From CAYSWH01 sp964434775 (GTDB lineage: Bacteria; Patescibacteriota; JACMRA01), in assembly GCA_964434775.1 (NCBI GenBank), contig CAYSWH010000034.1:1-19551 (forward strand): a stretch of DNA of 19,551 nt, in the 5' to 3' direction. Numbering within the stretch: position 1 is the stretch's first letter; the number at the start of each line of letters is the position of its first letter. Under the pieces are notes generated by a model, which made no database searches, was not told where the DNA came from, and was given only the letters and a program-made list of their open reading frames with translations. This document shows, piece after piece, positions 13,710 to 19,551 of this stretch. Both the position numbers and the translations under genes were made by a program.

Positions 13710-15245
13710 ATGCTCGACTCCATCACAATCCAAAACTTTAAGGCAATTCAGAACGAACCGCTCATCCTCGACAACCTCGCCCAAGTCAACTACCTCGTCG
13801 GCCCGAATGGGTGTGGCAAAAGTAGCGTGTTGGAGGGGGTTTATAAATATGTATTACAGGAGATTAAGGTAAAAATACCATCATTTGTAGAAAAATTAGA
13901 TAATATTGATGGATACGATAATATTTCGATTAATAATAAGCAAAAAGATATAACCTCTCAAATTAATGATTATTACTATAGACCTTTATTTATTGGTCAT
14001 AATTCACAGTTTATAGCAGAATTCTGTCTTGAGCAAAACGGTCTTGATATTAAAGGAGTGTTTGAAAGATTACTTAATGAGTATTTTTACGTTGAATGGT
14101 CTTTAGCATTAGAGGTCTTGATAACTTCAGAGGAAGATAAAAAAATGAGTCAAGGAGAAATTCAGAAAAAAGTTCTTGAAAAAATCATCGAGCAATATGC
14201 AAAGCTTTCAGATCAAGAAGATGGCTATGCTAGAGAGTTTGCTAATAACGATGATTTTACTCCCGAAAAAGTGCCAAATCTTATTTTTATTGAGGAACCT
14301 GAACACTTTTTGCACCCGAATTGGCAAAAACAGATTGTAAATATTTTAGGGTGCTGGAGTAGTAGGGTTGGGATTGTCGGGTCTTACAACGATAAAAATG
14401 AAAAACATTTACCAGTTGCGGGGTTTGCTGATGAAAATGGGAGCTTCCCATATGGAGGTGAATTAGATATCAAGAAAGATCAAATTCAATTCTTCATCTC
14501 CACCCATTCCCCGTTTATTGTCAGTGCGGCGGGGAAAATGGAGGAAGACAGGTTTGAGCAGGAGTTTCTAGATTATAAGAAAAATAAAAGTTCTGAATAT
14601 AAAACTTTGAAAAATAATAACGGAAAAGACGAACTTCAAGCAAAGAATTACTGGAGAAAAAATATTTATAAACCGTCACAAAAAGTATATCAAATTGAAA
14701 AAGGGACTTGTAAAAATCCGCTAGGAAATTGGGGTTATGATATGGTTGTGGAAAGTGCTGTTATGCTCGGAGCTGGGTTGGAGGATGTTTTAGGAAAGCA
14801 TAAATCACCAACGGAAAATCAGTCGTTTTTAGTTTATTGTGAAGGTGGTGACGGAAAAGGAACATTGAAAGATGCCGATATTTTTAATCAATTGGCCAAA
14901 CTTTGGCCGGAAAATGTTTTGTTTATTGGATGTGGCAGTTATTTGGATGTGGCAAACCAAGCTATGACAGCCAAAGAATTTTATTCTACACAACGTGGAA
15001 ATGTGCAAATATTAGGCATTTTGGATGAAGACCAAGCATCAAAATATCTGGACAGAAAGGATTTAAAAACTCTTGGATACTGGGATTTAGAGAGGTTTAT
15101 TCTGCAAGATAAAGAAGATAAAAACCAAAAGAATAAGACTATAATTAAAAAAGCTGAAGGCATTTGGAAAAAAAATAAAAATGATGAAAACTATCTTAAA
15201 ATGCTCTCTGACCAACTCCACTCCTGCATCTTTGGAAACAAATAA
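13710..15245 (+). CDS. OLD-like ATPase with C-terminal TOPRIM-type domain
   Basis: The 511-residue protein looks like an overcoming-lysogenization-defect (OLD) relative: an ABC-type ATPase fused to a nuclease-like domain. Walker A is GPNGCGKS (31-38), Walker B is LIFIEEPEHFLHP (from 191), and the H-switch is FFISTHSPF (His266). The C-terminal part (about 373-470) has YCEGGD (Glu378), ILDEDQ (Asp439, Asp441) and YWDLERFIL (from 457), matching the acidic pattern of OLD-type TOPRIM nucleases. The ABC signature is not obvious, and the ATPase is compact: about 155 residues between Walker A and B, where SMC-like coiled coils are often inserted. About 35 extra residues precede the H-switch. Such proteins commonly serve in phage defence (OLD, Gabija GajA, PARIS-like), but no UvrD helicase or other partner is adjacent. 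Confidence 0.8.
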   Translation: MLDSITIQNFKAIQNEPLILDNLAQVNYLVGPNGCGKSSVLEGVYKYVLQEIKVKIPSFVEKLDNIDGYDNISINNKQKDITSQINDYYYRPLFIGHNSQFIAEFCLEQNGLDIKGVFERLLNEYFYVEWSLALEVLITSEEDKKMSQGEIQKKVLEKIIEQYAKLSDQEDGYAREFANNDDFTPEKVPNLIFIEEPEHFLHPNWQKQIVNILGCWSSRVGIVGSYNDKNEKHLPVAGFADENGSFPYGGELDIKKDQIQFFISTHSPFIVSAAGKMEEDRFEQEFLDYKKNKSSEYKTLKNNNGKDELQAKNYWRKNIYKPSQKVYQIEKGTCKNPLGNWGYDMVVESAVMLGAGLEDVLGKHKSPTENQSFLVYCEGGDGKGTLKDADIFNQLAKLWPENVLFIGCGSYLDVANQAMTAKEFYSTQRGNVQILGILDEDQASKYLDRKDLKTLGYWDLERFILQDKEDKNQKNKTIIKKAEGIWKKNKNDENYLKMLSDQLHSCIFGNK

Positions 15246-15389
15246 CAACTACTCATCAAAGCACTTAAGTTTTTCCATGGCGAGTTCGCTTTGGTCCAAG
15301 CAGTTTTTTTATAATGGTACACAATGATTTAATGTGTCACGAAGCGTAATATTTCAAATTCCGATGAAATAATAGGGGTTATTCTTTTC

Positions 15390-15418
15390 TTGACAATTCC
15401 CGGGGTATGGAAAATTAT
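15390..15418 (+). promoter_or_regulatory. Likely promoter of the YbaB gene
   Basis: TTGACA (15390-15395) is followed after 17 bases by AATTAT (15413-15418), matching four of six bases of TATAAT. The start codon lies about 35 bases after the expected transcription start. The preceding bases back to 15246 hold nothing else recognisable. Confidence 0.45.
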
Positions 15419-15459
15419 TCTTTCACAAAGATTTTAATTACATAAATTATTATTCAATT

Positions 15460-15843
15460 ATGCTAGGTAACATCAAAAACACAGCGGGAATGCTTTCTAA
15501 CGCCAACAAAGTGCGTCAGCAGCAGGCCAAGTTACAAGAATTGCTTTCTTCGATTCAGATTGTCGGAGTTAGTAAGAACAAAAAAGTGGAGGTAACTATT
15601 ACCGGAGAGCAGAAGATTATTGATATCAAGATAGACCCTTCACTAGTTAACTTTGTTTACGAAAACTTTACTTCTCAAGACAAGGAAGATACTATGATGT
15701 CCAAGTCCATCATCGAAGCCGTTGATGACGCTATCTCCAAAGTGCAGGGCGAGGTGGTCAAGAAAATGCAAGAAACAGGCAGTATCAACGACTTGATGTC
15801 CATGATCCAAGCAGCCGGCGGAGGAACCGGAAGCGGATCTTAG
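15460..15843 (+). CDS. YbaB/EbfC nucleoid-associated protein
   Basis: This 127-residue protein matches the YbaB/EbfC DNA-binding family, dimers that coat DNA and affect nucleoid structure. The N-terminal helix (AGMLSNANKVRQQQAKLQEL), central strands (VEVTITGEQKIIDIKIDP), and a second helical half ending in a Gly/Ser-rich tail (AAGGGTGSGS) fit the fold. In many bacteria the gene lies between dnaX and recR; here neither is near, so the gene appears relocated, which is usual in reduced genomes. It has its own likely promoter and a terminator behind it, so it is probably transcribed alone. No strong ribosome site precedes the ATG. Confidence 0.9.
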   Translation: MLGNIKNTAGMLSNANKVRQQQAKLQELLSSIQIVGVSKNKKVEVTITGEQKIIDIKIDPSLVNFVYENFTSQDKEDTMMSKSIIEAVDDAISKVQGEVVKKMQETGSINDLMSMIQAAGGGTGSGS

Positions 15844-15871
15844 TTACCGGTTTAAATACTCGTTTTTCTTG

Positions 15872-15900
15872 CAGTCCGGTTTTCGGATTGGTTTTGTTTT
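15872..15900 (+). terminator. Intrinsic terminator behind the YbaB gene
   Basis: CAGTCCG (15872-15878) pairs with CGGATTG (15884-15890), with one G-T pair, around the loop GTTTT; GTTTTGTTTT follows. The 29-base distance from the YbaB stop fits. Confidence 0.6.
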
Positions 15901-15998
15901 ATCTTTGCAAATTGGAAAAATTAGCCGACTCGAGATTCAAGCTTGATAAAAAATTAAGCTGTTTAATATTCTCTATTTCATAGTCCTTTTAGGTTTAA

Positions 15999-17393
15999 TT
16001 AGAAATTATTAAACATTTCTATCCATACTTTTCTTTCGTCCCACTCGATTTTTCCTCCGGGTTGGGTCAGTCCTTGCTCGGAACCTACTCCGGTAGAGAC
16101 AATTAGAGTTTTTTGCGGTTTCTTGGTTTTGGCTATCTCTAGAGCTTTGAGAAAAGTTTTTCGGCGGTCTGTTTCAGAAAAATATTTTTTATTCTTAAGG
16201 TTTTCGGGGTAGTTTTTCCCTAGTAGATCAATGATATCCAAGGGGTTATCTCCCTCGTCATAATTATCCGTGGTTAGTAAAGAAATATCTGCCAGCTCCA
16301 AACTTAGATCGCCCATGATCGGCTTTTTCCAGTCGTCGCGACCGGCACCGTCTGAAGACAGAATATGGATAATTTGATCACAATAGCCTTTCTTTTTCCA
16401 GTGATTGAGAGTTTTAAGAAGTAGTTTTAGACTTTCCGGCTCGTGAGCGTAGTCTACCAAGATTGAAGTGTTGGTAAGTTTAGTGGTTTTTGGTTTCTTT
16501 TCTGATTTTTCGCTGCCTTCAAAAACAATCTGTCCGTTTCTAACGACAAATTCCATTCTCCCGGGGATTGGTTTGATGTGATCCAGGTAAGTTTGTAGGT
16601 TATTATAAATTTCAGGATTATAAATTTGGGTAATTTTGATGGCAAAAACTAGATTGTTGATGTCAAAATCAGACTGAAAGTTGGTTTTATAAACTTGATT
16701 GTTTACGACCAAGTATTTGTAAATGGAATTAACCTTTTCCTGGATTTGATAATCTGTTTCTTTTCTAACAGTAATTTGAAAAGTCTCGTTAGGTTTGACG
16801 TACTTAGTAATAACGTCAGTATAAAATTTTGCGTGTTCAAGTTGCTCCTCTTCATTTGTGCATATAAAGCCGCCATTAGACTTAAGATTTTGAAACAGAA
16901 TTCCTTTACAACGGCGATAATTCTCAAAACTACCATGAGCTTCGATGTGTTCAGGAAAAAGATTTAAAAAAACTCCCGCGTCAAATTGGCCAAGTCCTAA
17001 GTGGCGGTTCTGTTCCAGGCCTTGAGAGGACATTTCCAAGACTACATATTTACAATCGTTTTCCAACATCTTCAGCAAATACTTTTGCAGGGAAAAAGAG
17101 TCAATCGTGGTCATTTTATACGGGTTAAGAAACTCTTCTCCTTTACCGGTGTAGATAACAGAGGTGGTTACATAACCTGTTTTTAGACCTGCCAGATTCA
17201 TTAATCTACCGGTAAGAACTGAGGTGGTGGTTTTTCCCTTAGTTCCGGTAATTCCTACCTTAATAAGTTCTCTTCCCGGATAACCGTTTAACTGGGCGGC
17301 CAGCAAGGCTTTGCTTCCGTGTCCCAGCGGCCTAATTTTTCGAGTTAAATCTTTCCCTAATATTTTTTTTAGAACAGATAACGCTTGCTTCAT
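15999..17393 (-). CDS. MurE-like Mur ligase lacking the N-terminal domain
   Basis: Mur ligases of this group add the third amino acid to UDP-MurNAc-dipeptide using ATP. The 464-residue protein has the P-loop ITGTKGKTTT (48-57), EMSSQGLEQNRH (from 120), HIEAHGSFENYRRCK with the probable carbamylated Lys163, IPGRME (276-281) and DYAHEPE (from 314). Only about 47 residues precede the P-loop, against roughly 100 in E. coli MurE, so the UDP-sugar-binding domain is missing or rudimentary. The substrate motif DNPR of diaminopimelate-adding enzymes is replaced by DNYDEGDNP (from 376), so the added amino acid is uncertain. The start is ATG 17393; the in-frame TTG 17432 is part of a TTGACA promoter element. 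Neighbours suggest no operon. Confidence 0.85.
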   Translation of the reverse strand: MKQALSVLKKILGKDLTRKIRPLGHGSKALLAAQLNGYPGRELIKVGITGTKGKTTTSVLTGRLMNLAGLKTGYVTTSVIYTGKGEEFLNPYKMTTIDSFSLQKYLLKMLENDCKYVVLEMSSQGLEQNRHLGLGQFDAGVFLNLFPEHIEAHGSFENYRRCKGILFQNLKSNGGFICTNEEEQLEHAKFYTDVITKYVKPNETFQITVRKETDYQIQEKVNSIYKYLVVNNQVYKTNFQSDFDINNLVFAIKITQIYNPEIYNNLQTYLDHIKPIPGRMEFVVRNGQIVFEGSEKSEKKPKTTKLTNTSILVDYAHEPESLKLLLKTLNHWKKKGYCDQIIHILSSDGAGRDDWKKPIMGDLSLELADISLLTTDNYDEGDNPLDIIDLLGKNYPENLKNKKYFSETDRRKTFLKALEIAKTKKPQKTLIVSTGVGSEQGLTQPGGKIEWDERKVWIEMFNNF

Positions 17394-17403
17394 TCCAAAT
17401 TGG

Positions 17404-17432
17404 AATATTCCAAAAACCGCCTGCCTTGTCAA
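17404..17432 (-). promoter_or_regulatory. Likely promoter of the MurE-like gene
   Basis: On the minus strand TTGACA (17432-17427) and AATATT (17409-17404) are spaced by 17 bases. The expected transcription start falls only a few bases before ATG 17393, so the mRNA would be nearly leaderless. The -10 lies in the palindrome GGAATATTCC. Confidence 0.45.
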
Positions 17433-17600
17433 ATAAATTTGTTACGAGGAATACTTCATTTTCTGTTCAGTTTTTTTAATAAAACAAAGATAAGCCTTTG
17501 TTTAATCGACTATGTAAAGAGCCTCACTCAAGTTAAGACAGCTGAGAATAGTTTTAAATTTTTCCAAGAATTAGACTTGACTTTGAGGTCGTAAATGAAT

Positions 17601-17619
17601 TTGGTTAATCGATTACCAA
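17601..17619. promoter_or_regulatory. Operator-like near-palindrome
   Basis: TTGG and CCAA flank the perfect palindrome TAATCGATTA with one extra T, giving an almost symmetrical 19-base site. A related sequence, TTAATCGACTA, lies about 100 bases away at 17502-17512. The pair could be sites for a dimeric regulator; no regulator gene is in the window. Confidence 0.25.
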
Positions 17620-17778
17620 TCAAAATTTCCTCACTCCGGCGAAAGAACTGCTAGGACAGTAGGGTAATGCCTGAGGGTTTTGCAGTTGGGTTTGAGTAGA
17701 AGGTATGAGAATAGCAAAAAACTTAAAGCATATACAAAATCAAATTCCTTAAATAGTTAGTGTTGGTTATAAAGATAC

Positions 17779-19425
17779 TTACACTACAGTTTTTGTAGTT
17801 TTGAGATCCTCATCTTTTTTACCTCCAAATTCATAATAATATATCCAAGTCCAAAAGATCAAGCCGACTGTGCAGATTAAGTTAATTACGGAAGAGGCTT
17901 GAATCAAGTCAAAGTTGATAAAATTAAATAATTGCTTAGGCCATCGAATTAGCGGTTCCATGGGCAGGTTGTTTTTAAAGGCAAAAACGTAAAGGTTGTT
18001 GGCAAAATATGACAAGTTGAATACTAAGACGATTCCAAATAAGTATTTGTAAATCCTGGTAAAAGGCTGCAAAGCCAGAAAAACCAGCCAAAAGACCAAG
18101 GCGATATGCAAATACCTGGAATGAATAGTAGTAAAGAACATGAAGTAAAGAGTACTGCTTAGAGCAGTCCAAAGTATGAAATCTTCAAATTTGAAGCTCG
18201 AAAAAGGTATTGTTTCCAGAAAAGTTTTTGGCTTTTGAATTATCTTTTTGAGAAAAAACCTTCCAGACATGGCATAATAGATCAGTCCCATGGTTAACAA
18301 ATAAATCCCGTAACCGAATTGTTTGATAGTTATTTGCAATGAACCGAAGATTAGTAGCGGAGTATCAGCTCTAAACCAATCCGGATACCAAGCGAGGTTA
18401 AAAGCCGGATAGGCCGTAGCTCCCCACTGGGAAACAATATTGTCTCTTTCTAAGGGAGCTGCTACGCCGTTATACAATTTACCGGCGTCAATCAGGAGTG
18501 TAGGAATAGTAAAAAAACCCGTTACCAGTAGAGCACTTACAAAAAAGTCTACTATTGAATTTTCTTTTTTGAAAATAAACTTTAATGTAAGGAGGAGGAA
18601 AAGGGTCACTAAATAAGGAATAAGGAATGATAAAATAGGGTTTTGAGTAGTCTCAAGTAAAACTATCAAAGAGACGAAAAAAAATCCGCCTATTCCAAAG
18701 AGCATCGATATTTTTAGTGAAACTGTTTTTAAGGAATTACTGCGAACAAATGTAATTAACAATATCGGCAAGATCATTAACGGTTGTAATTTAATCCATA
18801 ATCCCATTGACCATATTAAACCTGATACTATTGAATAACTTATTATAGGCCTTATTTTTTGAAGTATAAGGTGATTACCCAATAATCCGTAAAAACTTTT
18901 ACTGCGACTGTACAAAAAAAGACCGGAAAGAAGACAGGAAAGAGCGATTAGAGTGTCAAATTGTCCCCAAACCCCGGAGATAAACCAAAAGGAGGGAAGT
19001 GAATAGACCAGCCCTGCAAAATTGAGAGAGAAAAACTTCCCCTTCCCGGAAAAATTACTAAATTTATAGATTAAATATACAAACAAAAGATCCGATAACC
19101 AGTTAAATAATTTTAAAGTTACTACGAATCCGAGCACTTCGGAGCTAAAAAAAACGGAAACAAGTTTACTTAACGAGACTAAAAAATATAGAAGTAAAAT
19201 ACTTCCCGGTAAATAATCAAAAAAACCCTCGTAATTACTCCAAAACCCAATTAAACCATTATCGAAGGCGTATTGTCCCCAAGTAAATTGAGTTTCTACG
19301 GTATCAAAATAAAAACCGTAGCCGACTAAATTATACAGCCGAAAAAAAGTGCCGATTCCTAAAAACAATAAAAACAATAAAAAAGGCGAAATTTTTAACC
19401 ATTTTCCCAAATTATCAAGTATCAT
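17779..19425 (-). CDS. GT-C-type membrane glycosyltransferase
   Basis: The 548-residue protein is highly hydrophobic, with roughly eleven to thirteen membrane segments, and fits the GT-C fold: enzymes that transfer sugars from polyprenyl-phosphate carriers on the outer face of the membrane. An acidic residue pair in the first external loop (FDTVETQF) and the GVWGQFDTL motif after a later helix match the mannosyltransferase-like branch. The C-terminus is short and charged in the cytoplasm. The exact sugar and acceptor cannot be read from the sequence; a cell-surface glycan or glycolipid is likely. ATG 19425 has AAGGG four bases upstream and overlaps the end of the isomerase gene by 11 bp, so the two are translationally coupled. 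Confidence 0.85.
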   Translation of the reverse strand: MILDNLGKWLKISPFLLFLLFLGIGTFFRLYNLVGYGFYFDTVETQFTWGQYAFDNGLIGFWSNYEGFFDYLPGSILLLYFLVSLSKLVSVFFSSEVLGFVVTLKLFNWLSDLLFVYLIYKFSNFSGKGKFFSLNFAGLVYSLPSFWFISGVWGQFDTLIALSCLLSGLFLYSRSKSFYGLLGNHLILQKIRPIISYSIVSGLIWSMGLWIKLQPLMILPILLITFVRSNSLKTVSLKISMLFGIGGFFFVSLIVLLETTQNPILSFLIPYLVTLFLLLTLKFIFKKENSIVDFFVSALLVTGFFTIPTLLIDAGKLYNGVAAPLERDNIVSQWGATAYPAFNLAWYPDWFRADTPLLIFGSLQITIKQFGYGIYLLTMGLIYYAMSGRFFLKKIIQKPKTFLETIPFSSFKFEDFILWTALSSTLYFMFFTTIHSRYLHIALVFWLVFLALQPFTRIYKYLFGIVLVFNLSYFANNLYVFAFKNNLPMEPLIRWPKQLFNFINFDLIQASSVINLICTVGLIFWTWIYYYEFGGKKDEDLKTTKTVV

Positions 19426-19551
19426 GCAACCCTTTTAGGATTTTAATTTTTTTTAGAATTTCTTTGGTCAAGACTTTACTTCTTTCCACTCCCGGTTGAT
19501 TATAGGTGTCAATGTTAAGCATTTCTCCGAGAAAAGCAGTGTGAAGCTCAA
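19415..19551 (-). CDS. pgi: Glucose-6-phosphate isomerase, C-terminal fragment
   Basis: The last 44 codons of a minus-strand gene run in from the right edge. The reading LHTAFLGEMLNIDTYNQPGVE matches the C-terminal signature of glucose-6-phosphate isomerase, whose NxxxQPGVE segment precedes the catalytic-lysine helix (here ERSKVLTKEILKK). The enzyme interconverts glucose-6-phosphate and fructose-6-phosphate in glycolysis. A short tail (KILKGLHDT) follows, ending in TGA. The gene overlaps the glycosyltransferase start by 11 bp, so sugar-phosphate supply and glycan assembly may be co-expressed. Confidence 0.85.
   Translation of the reverse strand, partial: ELHTAFLGEMLNIDTYNQPGVERSKVLTKEILKKIKILKGLHDT

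Larger units (their letters stand above)
17394..17778. other. Spacer with inverted repeats and possible structured RNA
   Basis: These 385 bp separate the GT-C gene's stop from the MurE-like start. They contain the MurE promoter, an 8-bp inverted repeat (AAACAAAG 17482-17489 / CTTTGTTT 17496-17503), an operator-like near-palindrome at 17601-17619, and a GC-richer patch at about 17629-17673 whose ends (CCTCA, TGAGG) are complementary. No known RNA family or convincing gene was recognised. Confidence 0.45.

Noticed and set aside
13710..15245. Gabija system
   Set aside because: No UvrD-like GajB helicase is adjacent; the next gene is YbaB with its own likely promoter.
15246..15320. Hairpin CCATGGCGA/TCGCTTTGG behind the OLD-like gene as a terminator
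   Set aside because: The stem has a mismatch and a very small loop, and the T-run starts about ten bases away.
17645..17675. TPP-riboswitch-like words (GGTAATGCC, CCTGAGGG)
   Set aside because: The order and spacing of the conserved TPP elements are absent and no thiamine gene follows.
1..19551. TGA recoding as in Gracilibacteria or Absconditabacteria
   Set aside because: TGA ends the isomerase fragment exactly where homologues should end, and recognised genes have no in-frame TGA.

Overview
This window is AT-rich and gene-dense. It most likely comes from a member of the Candidate Phyla Radiation (Patescibacteria), though the lineage cannot be fixed from the sequence alone. The hints are: a short Mur ligase of the kind common in those genomes that lacks the usual N-terminal domain; several single-pass envelope proteins with long Lys/Glu/Asn-rich tails; a membrane-anchored thermonuclease; a DNA polymerase III alpha subunit that stops early; few strong Shine-Dalgarno sites; and housekeeping genes scattered singly. 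TGA acts as a stop (for example at the end of the glucose-6-phosphate isomerase fragment), so this is not a TGA-recoding lineage.

Layout, left to right. 1-600: the 3' end of an unidentified gene, an intrinsic terminator, and about 400 bp with no firm gene. 598-5464: a YciI-like gene convergent with a minus-strand envelope cluster (LysM protein, then an unknown single-pass protein, then a class B penicillin-binding protein). 5618-7658: an anchored thermonuclease convergent with a large cysteine-paired surface protein that has a clear -35/-10 promoter. 7659-8241: about 580 bp of apparent decayed coding sequence behind a DnaE that ends without its C-terminal OB and tau-binding regions. 11222-13266: three plus-strand membrane proteins (a CPBP protease broken by an apparent +1 frameshift, a single-pass protein, a DUF3592-like protein). 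The third is preceded by a compact GC-rich element that folds on paper into a near-perfect four-way cloverleaf. 13267-15245: a repeat-bearing spacer and an OLD-like ATPase/TOPRIM gene, a plausible defence gene. 15460 onward: YbaB/EbfC, a minus-strand MurE-like ligase, a 385 bp spacer with inverted repeats, a GT-C membrane glycosyltransferase, and the C-terminus of glucose-6-phosphate isomerase at the right edge.

How the genes work together. Much of the window concerns the cell envelope: MurE-like ligase and PBP for peptidoglycan precursor and cross-linking, a LysM wall-binding protein, a lipid-linked-sugar glycosyltransferase, and surface and membrane proteins. The rest is DNA-related: replicative polymerase, nucleoid protein, exported nuclease, OLD-like ATPase. 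The best candidates for something undescribed are the cloverleaf element at 12724-12799 with its neighbouring hairpin, the repeat-flanked OLD-like gene, and the polymerase gene that runs out into an out-of-frame tail. All of this was read by eye; no database search or folding program was run.
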